Positions 8,009 through 15,962 are shown, counted from the first letter of the stretch. The stretch is 19,696 bases of DNA from JAWOGN01 sp046496815 (GCA_046496815.1 JAWOGN010000023.1:1-19696); one strand, 5' to 3'. The notes: generated by a model not told the origin, from the letters alone. Numbers and translations are program-made.

Positions 8009-8078
8009 TGGATTTCTCCCTCAATCCATCGGCTGCGGTGGCCGGTGTGAGGGCTATCGAGGCGGGAGGGATGCCGAG

Positions 8079-8100
8079 AAAAAACGATTTTCAGAAAATC
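8079..8100 (-). terminator. AT-rich hairpin plus T-run after the UPF0182 gene; alternatively a TetR operator
   Basis: A perfect 15-bp palindrome, GATTTTC/GAAAATC around one central base (8086-8100), is followed on the minus strand by G and then six T (bases 8079-8084). Hairpin plus T-run is the form of an intrinsic terminator, though the stem is weak. It sits 26 bp after the UPF0182 stop and about 78 bp before the tetR-type start, so a repressor-binding role is equally open. Confidence 0.4.
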
Positions 8101-8125
8101 CCTTCCGCCCACAAAATTATCCATT

Positions 8126-10858
8126 TCACTGCGACATTCGTTTGAGCTGTTCCAGCACCTCTCCGAGCTTGTCGACCGCTTCTTGAAGACCTCGGCGAAC
8201 CGCTTCAAGTCCCTCCGCCGCTATGCCGGGCGGTTCCATTTCGATTGTTTCCGCATCCGCATCGGCGATCGCCGGGGCCACCGCCGGCAATTCCCCGGAC
8301 AATGCCAGGACCGTAGCGTCCAGTGATGGATGCATAACAACCTGGCGGGAGTCGGCGAGGATGATGCGCCGGAGTTCCGGAAATTCGAGGGTTTCCGGTT
8401 TCAGGAAGACCGGTTCGGCGTAGAGGAGGGAATCCCCGACCGGGATCACCAGCAGGATGCCCCGGAAGACCTCGGAGCCGACCTGTCCCCACAACGTGAA
8501 CTGCTCAGAAATCACCGCGTCGTTGTCAATCCGTGCCTCCACCTGGTTGGGGCCGTCCACATGACGGCCGGTGGGAAAACGGAAGAGCACGAGTTCCCCG
8601 TAATTGTTCCCATCGCTCCTGGCGGCCATCCAGCCGACGAGATTGTGGCGGTTGTTGGGTGTGAACGGTTGGATCAGCAGGAACTCTTCCCGGTCCTCAT
8701 CCGGCAGCCTGGCGACGATGTAATAGGGCTTGAGGGCCTGGGTTTCACCGAAGGATGACTGCACCGGAATGGACCATTGGTCTTCCTTGTTGTAAAATAC
8801 CACCGGGTCTTCCATGTGGTATTGAAGCAGCATTTCGGTCTGAATCGTAAAAAGGTCAAGCGGATACCGAATATGCTGCCGGAGGTATTCCGGAAGCTGG
8901 TCGGCGGATTTGAAGAGACCCGGAAAGACGCCCTGATATGCCTGAATCAACGGATCTTTCGTGTCGAAGACGTAATAGTCGACCGTGCCGTGGTAGGCGT
9001 CCACGACCGCCTTTACGCTGTTTCTGATATAGTTGAATCTCTTCGCCCAGGGTGTCGAGTACGGATAGCGGCCGGTAACGGTGTAGGCGTCCTGTATCCA
9101 GAAAAGACGCCCGTCGGCCACGACACTGTAGGCCTCCCTGTCCCGCATCAGAAATGGCGTCACGGCCGAAAAACGTTCCGGGATAGAACGCCGGTACTGA
9201 ACCCTGCTGTCCGGGTTGATTTCCCCGGAGATGAGTATGTTCAAGTCCCCGAAATGCCACGCATATATGATCCTGCGGAAAAACGATTTCAGCGGGACTC
9301 CGCCGTCGCCTGCATAACGGATGTAGACCGGTCCGTCGGGGCCTGGGTAGTTGAATTCCTCCATGCCGCTGCGTACGATCAGGAAATTCTGGCTTTTGAG
9401 CCCGTAATAAACTTCGGGGCGCTCCAGCGCGATCTTCCCTTTGGGTGGGACGTCGCTGATGAAGAAACGGGGCCGCCCGCCGGATTCCGTTTCGGTGACC
9501 GGGCTCATGGCCACACCGTAGCCGTGGGTGAATTGAAGGTGGCGGTTGACCCAGCGCTGGGCTTCCGGGGGCAGTTTTTCGGCGGACAATTCACGGGTGG
9601 CAAGCATGACCTGGCGAAGTTCGCCATCCACCGTGTAGCGGTCCGTGTGAACGGCCAGGAAGTCGTAATACAGCCGGAAGAACTGGATTTGATTGTAGCT
9701 CTGGAGCAGCGGTCCCTCGTCCCAGAGCCTGATGTTCTGTATCGTTCCCTGATTTTCAGCGACGGTCTGCGGATCCACCTCACCTTTGGCCGGATGGTCC
9801 TTTGTCTGGAGTTCCGAAAGGCCGTAGGCGAGCCGGGTGAAGGATATGTTGTTGGTCAGATACGGGCGTTCTCTGGCCAATTCACTCGGCTCCACGTGCA
9901 GTCGCTGAACCAGAATCGGGATCACTGCGCCGCCGACAAAAGCCAAGGCCGCATAACCGCCCAACGCTGCGATAAGCAGGCGCTTGCCGCCCTTCACCAA
10001 CCAGACGACGAGCAGGGCCGCGCCGGCGATCGCCACGAAAGTCAAAATGGTGCGGGCCGGCAGCGTGGCGAATCTGTCCGTGTAGCCCACACCATAAACC
10101 GCGCCGGTTGGAGAATAGAGAAGGTCGTAGCGGCCGAGCCAGTGGCCTGCGGCTATCAGCAGGAAAATCAGGGCTCCGAGGATCGTCCCGTGGATCTTGA
10201 TTTTTCGGTCCAGCGCAAATCCTCTTCCGTTGAGAATCGCGGACGCATAGTAAAAAAGTCCCGCTATCACCAGGGCGACCACGACCGCATTAAACAGCCA
10301 GGATCTGATAAACTCCAGGACCGGAAGCGTAAAAATATAAAAGGAAAAGTCTTTTTGAAAAATTGGCTCTGCTTGATTGAAAGCAACCTGATTGAAGTAA
10401 AGAAGGATGGTTTCCCATTCCTTCCCTGCCTTTCCGGCGAGAAACAGGGCACCGAGACCCACCGCCGCCGCTGCGATCCGGATTAGAATCATCCGTGCTT
10501 TGGTATAGTCCTGAGGTGAAAGACCGGGTAAAAGCGTGTCCGGTTCCGGCCCGAGAGAGCGGGCGGCGGCGTAAAGATTCAGCGCCGCCAGTGCTGCAAA
10601 GGCTGCAAACCCGGCGAGAAACAGCCAGATTCGTGCCCATATCCGTGTAAATAAAACCGCTTCGTGGCCCAACTCACTGAACCAGAGCCAGTCCGTATAG
10701 AAGTTGCGGGTCCACCCCAAGGCGATCAGAACTACCAGCAGGGCGATGGCGGTGATAATCCATTTGACGTTTCTACTCCATTTGGAAAAATCTATGGTTC
10801 CAGGGCTGAACGGTGGTGGATGGTCCGTGGGGTTGCCGTTGTCAAAGATGTTACGCAT
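8126..10858 (-). CDS. UPF0182 family membrane protein of unknown function
   Basis: This 910-residue protein matches the UPF0182 (COG1615) layout. Seven hydrophobic segments lie at about 33-50, 75-97, 122-141, 183-205, 224-240, 268-288 and 293-315. A large, mostly soluble, strand-rich part of about 500 residues follows (RPYLTNNISFTRLAYGL at 331-347 onward). The tail beyond about 850 is acidic and Ala-rich and ends in a coiled-coil-like helix (LQEAVDKLGEVLEQLKR). The family is widespread but has no assigned function. GGGAGGAG about 5-6 bp before the ATG is a very strong ribosome-binding site. The TetR-type gene follows on the same strand. Length is close to the usual 900-1000 residues, with no truncation. 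Confidence 0.92.
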   Translation of the reverse strand: MRNIFDNGNPTDHPPPFSPGTIDFSKWSRNVKWIITAIALLVVLIALGWTRNFYTDWLWFSELGHEAVLFTRIWARIWLFLAGFAAFAALAALNLYAAARSLGPEPDTLLPGLSPQDYTKARMILIRIAAAAVGLGALFLAGKAGKEWETILLYFNQVAFNQAEPIFQKDFSFYIFTLPVLEFIRSWLFNAVVVALVIAGLFYYASAILNGRGFALDRKIKIHGTILGALIFLLIAAGHWLGRYDLLYSPTGAVYGVGYTDRFATLPARTILTFVAIAGAALLVVWLVKGGKRLLIAALGGYAALAFVGGAVIPILVQRLHVEPSELARERPYLTNNISFTRLAYGLSELQTKDHPAKGEVDPQTVAENQGTIQNIRLWDEGPLLQSYNQIQFFRLYYDFLAVHTDRYTVDGELRQVMLATRELSAEKLPPEAQRWVNRHLQFTHGYGVAMSPVTETESGGRPRFFISDVPPKGKIALERPEVYYGLKSQNFLIVRSGMEEFNYPGPDGPVYIRYAGDGGVPLKSFFRRIIYAWHFGDLNILISGEINPDSRVQYRRSIPERFSAVTPFLMRDREAYSVVADGRLFWIQDAYTVTGRYPYSTPWAKRFNYIRNSVKAVVDAYHGTVDYYVFDTKDPLIQAYQGVFPGLFKSADQLPEYLRQHIRYPLDLFTIQTEMLLQYHMEDPVVFYNKEDQWSIPVQSSFGETQALKPYYIVARLPDEDREEFLLIQPFTPNNRHNLVGWMAARSDGNNYGELVLFRFPTGRHVDGPNQVEARIDNDAVISEQFTLWGQVGSEVFRGILLVIPVGDSLLYAEPVFLKPETLEFPELRRIILADSRQVVMHPSLDATVLALSGELPAVAPAIADADAETIEMEPPGIAAEGLEAVRRGLQEAVDKLGEVLEQLKRMSQ

Positions 10859-10889
10859 AGTCTCCTCCCTCTCTGCGGGGTGTATTTCG

Positions 10890-10916
10890 CGGTTTCGGCA
10901 AATTTTTCAGAAACCG
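10890..10916 (-). promoter_or_regulatory. Operator-like 27-bp imperfect palindrome upstream of the UPF0182 gene
   Basis: The left arm CGGTTTCGGCAAA and the right arm TTTTCAGAAACCG surround one central T. The arms match as inverted repeats at 11 of 13 positions, with the outer seven bases perfect. The centre lies about 45 bp before the start codon. Size, symmetry and location suit a TetR-family operator, and a TetR-type gene is the next gene downstream in the same direction. Binding is inferred. Confidence 0.4.
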
Positions 10917-11127
10917 GAGCGCTTTCGCCGTGGGCTTTCTTTGCATCATACGGGTCTGCGCGCCGCCATTGATCTATCGGATTCATTGAGGTTGACCGGG
11001 GGAGCCCCCGAGCGCGGTGAAACGTCGGGAGCATGCAGACCTAACCAGTATCTCATAGTCAAAGCCTTTCGGTCAAATTGAATAGGCAGGCGGATCGGGC
11101 TGCTATTTCAGCCGTATCAACGATCCC

Positions 11128-11238
11128 GCCGCAAGCAGCGGGGTATCGAACGTCATGCCGGACTTGATTCGGCGTCCGGTTTAATTCTGGATTCCGACTT
11201 TCGCCGGAATGACGATTCGCGGCGAGCTGCGGGGAATC
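11128..11238. repeat. Composite dispersed palindromic repeat (REP/MITE-like)
   Basis: The core (11151-11214) is bounded by CGTCATGCCGG and CCGGAATGACG, complementary at 10 of 11 positions. Inside are CCGGAC (11158-11163)/GTCCGG (11174-11179) and ATTCC (11191-11195)/GGAAT (11206-11210) hairpins. On each side lies a 20-bp arm, 11128-11147 and 11219-11238, as direct repeats matching at 16 of 20 bases (GCCGCAAGCAGCGGGGTATC and GCGGCGAGCTGCGGGGAATC). The CGTCATTCCGGCGAAAG...TCCGGCATGACG type is a common dispersed intergenic repeat in proteobacterial genomes. No other copy was seen in this window. Confidence 0.7.
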
Positions 11239-11280
11239 ACGAATTATCATCCGGTTTCAAATGACTCTGGACAGCCTGTC

Positions 11281-11363
11281 GCCGGGTTGCTAAAAGGCTG
11301 ATAGAATGCACCGGCCGTGCGGCCCGGATGTCGGCCTGTAACCCGGCCGATCGCCTCCGGGCG
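11281..11363 (+). repeat. Long nested inverted repeat before the AEC permease gene
   Basis: GCCGGGTT (11281-11288) pairs perfectly with AACCCGGC (11340-11347). Further in, AGGCTGA (11295-11301) pairs with TCGGCCT (11331-11337) if one G-U wobble is allowed. At the centre CCGGCC (11311-11316) faces GGCCCGG (11321-11327) with one bulge and a four-base loop. A small hairpin CGCC/GGCG (11352-11363) follows. The whole would fold into a 67-base stem with about 22 pairs, ending about 115 bp before the AEC start. It may be a repeat element or a structured leader RNA. Confidence 0.55.
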
Positions 11364-11461
11364 GACAGCGGGTGTGTATATTGTGCTGCAGGCATAATGA
11401 ACGTCGGTTTCCTCTCACAAGTATTCAATTTTACCTTAACTGCTTATAGGTGCAGCGTCTC

Positions 11462-12394
11462 ATGGTTTTAGAAAGTCTTTTTCCGGTGTTTGCCCTGATC
11501 TTGATGGGGGTGGTACTGAAGCGCTCTCACCTGACCAACGCGGCTTTTCTTAGAACCTCCGATCGGCTGGTGTACTTCATTTTTTTCCCTGCCATGCTGT
11601 TTTGGAAGATCGGGGGGGCGGATCCGGACACATTGACGGACTGGGGCTACTGTCAGGCCGCAGCCCTGGCATTGCCGATAATCTACCTCGCCGCCATAGG
11701 CGGCATTAAGCTTTTTAAGGTGACGAGCTTTCAGGCCGGTTCGTTCAGCCAGAGCTGTTACCGCTTTAATACCTACATTGGGATGGCGATCGCATTGAAT
11801 GCCGCGGGTGAGGAAGGGGCACGTTACTTTGGAATCTTGGCGGCCATCTTGATTCCGTTGATTAACCTGATGGCGGTGTCCACCCTGATCTGGTATTCAG
11901 GGCGCAGTATCACCACCGGCGGGCGCCTGAGGTTGACCCTTACCGCCGTGATTTCCAACCCGCTGATCATCGCCTGTGTGCTGGGTATTATGTATGCCAA
12001 ATTTATCAACATATTTCCGGTATTTTTAAACAATCTTTTAAGCTTAACTTCAATGGCGACGCTCCCCTTGGCGCTTCTTTCCATAGGGGCGGCCCTGTCT
12101 TTCGACAAACTCGGGGGATATGTAAAGGCCTCACTGATTGCAGCCTGTTTCAAGCTCCTGCTCCTCCCGCTCGTCGGGTGGTTTTTCTTGAGGCTTCTGG
12201 CTGTCGATGGGGTGCCGTTTCTGGTGACCATGATTTTCTTTGCACTGCCGACTTCGACGTCCATCTATATCCTGTCCTCGCAACTAAACTCAGACACGGG
12301 CCTGGCATCCGCCTCGATTGTCATATCCACCCTGCTGTCATTCATATCCCTCTCGATTGTCCTCCTGACAATGGGGTCGGGTTTTGGGTATTGA
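11462..12394 (+). CDS. AEC-family (auxin efflux carrier-type) permease
   Basis: The 310-residue, highly hydrophobic protein has about ten transmembrane segments in two halves, the usual AEC length. Family-like features are the N-terminus LESLFPVFALILMGVVLKR, the first-half stretch FNTYIGMAIALNAAGEEGARYFGILAA, and the second half beginning NPLIIACVLGIM and ending in a run of small and hydrophobic residues. AEC proteins export or exchange organic acids such as malate in bacteria; the substrate here is unknown. The ATG at 11462 is preferred because AGGTG lies about 9 bp before it. An in-frame GTG at 11450 would add four residues. It is divergent from the UPF0182 gene and convergent with the GDT1-type gene. 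Confidence 0.88.
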   Translation: MVLESLFPVFALILMGVVLKRSHLTNAAFLRTSDRLVYFIFFPAMLFWKIGGADPDTLTDWGYCQAAALALPIIYLAAIGGIKLFKVTSFQAGSFSQSCYRFNTYIGMAIALNAAGEEGARYFGILAAILIPLINLMAVSTLIWYSGRSITTGGRLRLTLTAVISNPLIIACVLGIMYAKFINIFPVFLNNLLSLTSMATLPLALLSIGAALSFDKLGGYVKASLIAACFKLLLLPLVGWFFLRLLAVDGVPFLVTMIFFALPTSTSIYILSSQLNSDTGLASASIVISTLLSFISLSIVLLTMGSGFGY

Positions 12395-12507
12395 TGGCTC
12401 GGTCTTGTCAGTCCCCAATCCACCATTTCAAAGTGCTAAATTCATACAGTATTTACAATAATCTAAATTGATGGACTAAAGTAATACATGGAGTTGTTCG
12501 CGGCGTA

Positions 12508-12524
12508 ACCCACCTCAGGCGGGT
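12508..12524. terminator. Possible terminator hairpin between convergent AEC and GDT1-type genes
   Basis: ACCC (12508-12511) and GGGT (12521-12524) enclose a smaller CC/GG pairing with loop TCA. On the plus strand CATATTTT follows, a short T-rich run. The stem has one mismatch, so support is modest. The rest of this gap (12395-12585) is AT-rich, with an imperfect inverted repeat around 12410-12477. Confidence 0.3.
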
Positions 12525-12585
12525 CATATTTTAAGGCGGACGTCCCGGGATTGGCGAGCGGGGGATACCGCGTTTCGGAACGGGA

Positions 12586-12864
12586 CTACTTACTTTCAGG
12601 AAAGAAAAGTATCCACACACCGAGAGCTACAAAGAGGACGCCGGCCCCGGCTTTTATGAAGTTGGGCGGGATCAGCTTGGCGATCGCCGCTCCGAAAACA
12701 ACGCCAAGCAGCGATGTGAGGGTCAGGGCACCGGCAGCGCCGATGAAGACCGCAAGGCGGGACTTACTTTCCGCAGCAAAGGCCATTGTAGCCAGTTGAG
12801 TTTTGTCCCCGAGTTCTGCAAGAAAGATCATCCCAAAGGTGGTCAGCATGAGCTTAAGATCCAT
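12586..12864 (-). CDS. Half-size GDT1/TMEM165 (UPF0016) family cation transporter
   Basis: The 92-residue membrane protein carries the family motif AELGDKTQLA (16-25), with Glu17, Asp20 and Lys21 in place, then two more hydrophobic helices (about 37-58 and 70-88). Full-length members have two such repeats with one motif each; this gene encodes only one. Half-size members are known in prokaryotes and must dimerise. The family moves Mn2+ or Ca2+ in exchange for protons. AGGAG about 9-10 bp before the ATG supports the start. It lies 76 bp after oadB on the same strand and may belong to that operon. No second half-size partner is visible in the window. Confidence 0.85.
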   Translation of the reverse strand: MDLKLMLTTFGMIFLAELGDKTQLATMAFAAESKSRLAVFIGAAGALTLTSLLGVVFGAAIAKLIPPNFIKAGAGVLFVALGVWILFFPESK

Positions 12865-12940
12865 AGACCGTGTCTCCTCTCACTTTTTTTCAGCGGCCTT
12901 TGCATATCATTTTTTTTGAAATATCGTCGATAAGCGGGTT

Positions 12941-14068
12941 TCAGGAAAGAAGGGAAAGGAAAACCCCGGCGGCTACCGCGGACCCGATGACGCCCGCGAC
13001 ATTTGGCCCCATGGCGTGCATGAGGGGGTTTACCCGGCCGCGGGTGCTGGCGGACACGAACTTTTGGACCACACGGGCGGCCATGGGCACGGCGGAAACG
13101 CCGGCGGCCCCGATACAGGGGTTGATCTGTTTTTCCGCCGGCAAAAAGAGGTTGATGATTTTTGCAAAAACCACGCCCCCTGCCGTACTTAAAGCGAAGG
13201 CAAAGGCGCCCATGATGAGAATGGCGATCGTGTCCAGGTTCAGGAAGTGGGCGCTGTCCATGGTGGCGCCCACTGAAAGGCCCAGGAAGATGGTTACGAT
13301 ATCGATCAGGGCGCTTCCGGCCGTTTTGCTCAGTCTCTCCGTCACGCCGCATTCCCGGAGAAGATTTCCGAACATGAGCATGCCGATCAAGGGGGCGCAA
13401 GAGGGAATGGACAAAGAAGCCAGTACCCCGGTGATGATAGGAAAGATGATGACGGCCGTCTTGGAGACCCTGCGGGTCTGAGGCATGTTAATGGCCCGTT
13501 CTTTCTTGGTGGTCAGGATGCGGATGATCGGCGGTTGGATGATGGGTACGAGGGACATATAACTGTAGGCGGCAACGGCAATGGGGCCGAGGAGATGGGG
13601 AGCCAGCTTGGATGCCAGAAAAATGGAGGTGGGCCCATCCGCACCGCCGATAATGCCGATGGAGGCGGCTTCCTTGGCAGTGAAACCGAAAATGAAGGCC
13701 GCGCCCAGGGCCGCTGAAAAAATCCCCAATTGCGCGGCAGCCCCCAGAAGGAAGGTCAAGGGACGACCCAGGAGGGGCCTGAAATCGGTCAGGGCGCCGA
13801 CCCCCATGAAAATAATCGGGGGCAACAACTGGGTTTTGATGCCGGTACGGTAAATGACATTCATGACCCCGCCCTCGTAGGCCCCCATTTCTCCCAGGGG
13901 CAGGTTGGCCAGGGTCACGCCGAATCCGATGGGAATGAGTAACAGGGGTTCGTACTGCTTCGCGATGGCCAGGTAAATCAGAGTCCCGGCTACCAGAAAC
14001 ATCACCACGTTACCGAGAGAGATATTGGCAAACCCTGAGGTTCCGACCAGCTTGAGAAAAATTTCCAT
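12941..14068 (-). CDS. oadB: Sodium-translocating decarboxylase beta subunit (OadB/GcdB family)
   Basis: This 375-residue polytopic protein is the membrane subunit that decarboxylates carboxybiotin and pumps Na+ outward. The hallmark GIIGGADGPTSIFLASKLAP (138-157) holds the essential Asp (Asp144) in the pore region. Other conserved stretches are PPIIFMGVGALTDFRPLL (83-100), GNLLRECGVTERL (234-246), and NPLMHAMGPNVAGVIGSAV (347-365) near the C-terminus. Length equals the usual 370-430. It starts 3 bp after the stop of the alpha-subunit gene, with AAGGG as ribosome-binding site, so translation is probably coupled. The beta subunits of oxaloacetate, methylmalonyl-CoA, malonate and glutaconyl-CoA pumps are alike, so the substrate is set by the alpha subunit. 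Confidence 0.93.
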   Translation of the reverse strand: MEIFLKLVGTSGFANISLGNVVMFLVAGTLIYLAIAKQYEPLLLIPIGFGVTLANLPLGEMGAYEGGVMNVIYRTGIKTQLLPPIIFMGVGALTDFRPLLGRPLTFLLGAAAQLGIFSAALGAAFIFGFTAKEAASIGIIGGADGPTSIFLASKLAPHLLGPIAVAAYSYMSLVPIIQPPIIRILTTKKERAINMPQTRRVSKTAVIIFPIITGVLASLSIPSCAPLIGMLMFGNLLRECGVTERLSKTAGSALIDIVTIFLGLSVGATMDSAHFLNLDTIAILIMGAFAFALSTAGGVVFAKIINLFLPAEKQINPCIGAAGVSAVPMAARVVQKFVSASTRGRVNPLMHAMGPNVAGVIGSAVAAGVFLSLLS

Positions 14069-14071
14069 GGG

Positions 14072-15958
14072 CTACCCTTTTGTGGTCAATGTGAGAATGG
14101 GTTTTGTTGGGTCTATTTCGTCCCCGACCCGGGCCTGAATGGACACCACGGTACCGCTATGGGGGGTCTTGATGTCATGGGTCGCTTTCATGGCTTCCAC
14201 GACGGCAACGGTCTGGCCTTCGCCCACCTCATCGCCCACCTTGACCTTGATATCGACGAGCTCCACGGAACCGGTAAACGTTGAAAAGACACGGACTTCT
14301 TTCCCCGTGGGGGCTTTTTTCGCCTGCGCCGCGGGTGCCGCTGCACCGGGATTCGACGCCGGGGGACTTTCTCCCTGAGCAGATTCTTCGGTAACCCTTT
14401 CCAGCGTTACCGTAAAGTAGCGGGTGTTTTCCCCTTCCACCACGGTGCACTTGGTGGTAAACGGCGTCATCTCCGAAGTGGCGACCGCGCCGGGCGCCGG
14501 GGCCGGTTCGGCCTGTTGGGCTGCTTTCTTCTTGAGAGGCACATCGATTCTGCCCTTTCCCTTCAACAAACGCATGCCCTCGTTTAATTCCGGATTTTTC
14601 CCGGGAACCATGGCGGAGACCACCAAGAAAATATTCTTGTCCGTCTCCGGAAGGCCTGCTTCTTTGAGGGCCTTTCCGGCTTCGGAGAGCGTATCCGGCA
14701 CCGCTTCGAAGGGATCCCCTTTGAACGGAGGCAGATTGAGCTGTTCGGAGGCGATTTTGACCACCTCGGGATCCGGCGGCAGCGGGGTTTTCCCGAAATA
14801 CCCCAGTACGGCGCGACCGTAACCGTTTTCAATTTTTTCCCAGCGGCCGTAAAGCACGTTGTTGAAAGCCTGCAACCAGTACTGCTGACTGCCCGGCGTC
14901 ACACTGGTCCAGGCCCCGCCTGCTTCCACCACCACGGGAAACTCCGCAAGAATGTCACTGTACTTATCCAGCAATCCGGCTTTGACCATCATGTGGACGT
15001 TGGGCCCGATGGCACCGCCCGGCATGGGGAAACCAAGCACTCGTGCGTCGGCCATGGTAGTGACCGGATTGAAATCGTATTCTTTCAGACCTTCGTTCAG
15101 GAGGTTCTCGATCATTTGCATTTTCGATACATCCAGATCCAGGGAAAATCCGGTCCCCTTAAGGGCGTGCGCCATGGACCGGACATCGGGTTGCACGGTT
15201 CCGCTGGCGAGGGGGCGCACGGAAAGGTCGATGCCGTCGGCCCCGCCTTCAATGGCCGCCATGTACTGGGATACGGCCATGCTGGCCGTATCGTGCGTGT
15301 GGGCCCAAAGCGGCATCTCAGGGGGCATCATCTTGCGCAGGCCCCGGGCGGTTTCATAAAAGGTTTTCGGATCCGTGGTGCCGCTGGCATCCTTGAGGCA
15401 GATGCTGTCGATGCGGATGTCGCTTTCAAGCAGGCGTTTGCCGATGGTGATATAAAATTCGGGGGTATGCACCTTGTCGGAGTGAAAGGGAAGCCCCATC
15501 AGGGCGATGGCGGTCTGGTGATGCATGCCCACATCCACGATGGGGCGGCCGGTCTTGACCAGCAGATCCACATCATTCATGTAATCGAAGTTGCGGTCCC
15601 ACGTGGTCCCGTGCGCTTTCATCAGCTTGGCCTGCAAATTGAGGGATTCGCGATTTTGGGCCTGGAGCGTGACGCCCGAGAGCGAACGGGTCAGGATCTG
15701 TAAATCCACATCCGAACCGACGGCCTCACGCATTTTTTTCATGGTTTCGAAGGGATCTTCACCGAGATAGAAAAACGGGGCCTGGTACCGAGCGCCGCCC
15801 CCGAACTCCATATGACGGACGCCTGCCGCTTCGGCGGCGTATTGCATGGCCGGCAGGTAGTCCTCCAGACGGACCTTTCCGCCGAAGGAACTCTGCAGTC
15901 CATCCCGGAAAGGCGTGAACATCACGCGTATCTTCTTGGGTTTTTCCGTGTAAATCAT
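14072..15958 (-). CDS. Carboxyltransferase-biotin carrier fusion (oxaloacetate decarboxylase alpha / PycB type)
   Basis: The 628-residue enzyme should move a carboxyl group from a 2-oxoacid, probably oxaloacetate, to biotin. The carboxyltransferase barrel (about 10-290) opens with FTPFRDGLQS (metal-binding Asp19). It has the catalytic Lys in ICLKDASG (Lys189), the metal pair HTHD (His220, His222), and ASGTVQPD (251-258), like pyruvate carboxylase. A conserved carboxylase region follows (about 300-470). An Ala/Pro-rich linker with a small beta insert (about 476-552) leads to the biotinyl domain, with VEAMK and biotin-accepting Lys591. Several pocket segments differ from classical OadA: DGLQ for DAHQ, FGGGARYQ for SWGGATFD, NFDYMND for RVFDAMND. 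It lies between oadG and oadB with gaps of 3-4 bp. The true substrate is uncertain. Confidence 0.9.
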   Translation of the reverse strand: MIYTEKPKKIRVMFTPFRDGLQSSFGGKVRLEDYLPAMQYAAEAAGVRHMEFGGGARYQAPFFYLGEDPFETMKKMREAVGSDVDLQILTRSLSGVTLQAQNRESLNLQAKLMKAHGTTWDRNFDYMNDVDLLVKTGRPIVDVGMHHQTAIALMGLPFHSDKVHTPEFYITIGKRLLESDIRIDSICLKDASGTTDPKTFYETARGLRKMMPPEMPLWAHTHDTASMAVSQYMAAIEGGADGIDLSVRPLASGTVQPDVRSMAHALKGTGFSLDLDVSKMQMIENLLNEGLKEYDFNPVTTMADARVLGFPMPGGAIGPNVHMMVKAGLLDKYSDILAEFPVVVEAGGAWTSVTPGSQQYWLQAFNNVLYGRWEKIENGYGRAVLGYFGKTPLPPDPEVVKIASEQLNLPPFKGDPFEAVPDTLSEAGKALKEAGLPETDKNIFLVVSAMVPGKNPELNEGMRLLKGKGRIDVPLKKKAAQQAEPAPAPGAVATSEMTPFTTKCTVVEGENTRYFTVTLERVTEESAQGESPPASNPGAAAPAAQAKKAPTGKEVRVFSTFTGSVELVDIKVKVGDEVGEGQTVAVVEAMKATHDIKTPHSGTVVSIQARVGDEIDPTKPILTLTTKG

Positions 15959-15962
15959 CCTC

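Larger units (their letters stand above)
10859..11461. other. 603-bp gene-free stretch between divergent UPF0182 and AEC genes, full of inverted repeats
   Basis: No supported gene lies here. Reading left to right it holds the leader of the UPF0182 gene with an operator-like palindrome (10890-10916), a composite palindromic repeat (11128-11238), a nested long inverted repeat (11281-11347) with a small hairpin after it (11352-11363), and the leader of the AEC gene. The short minus-strand frame at 11059-11250 translates to HSGESRNPEL and similar text, which is the familiar spurious product of this type of repeat. A TATGAT hexamer at 10945-10950 on the minus strand could be a -10 for the UPF0182 gene, but no good -35 accompanies it. 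Confidence 0.7.

Noticed and set aside
8777..10486. 569-codon open frame on the plus strand
   Set aside because: It lies entirely antisense to the UPF0182 gene, whose protein matches a known family along its length. The antisense product is rich in Arg, Asp and Gly with no domain pattern, as expected of a mirror frame in GC-rich coding DNA.
11059..11250. Short minus-strand frame in the intergenic region
   Set aside because: Its product contains HSGESRNPEL, the well-known artefact of translating the dispersed palindromic repeat at 11151-11214.
14993..15703. 236-codon open frame on the plus strand
   Set aside because: Antisense to the carboxyltransferase barrel; His/Gly-rich text with no ribosome-binding site and no domain.
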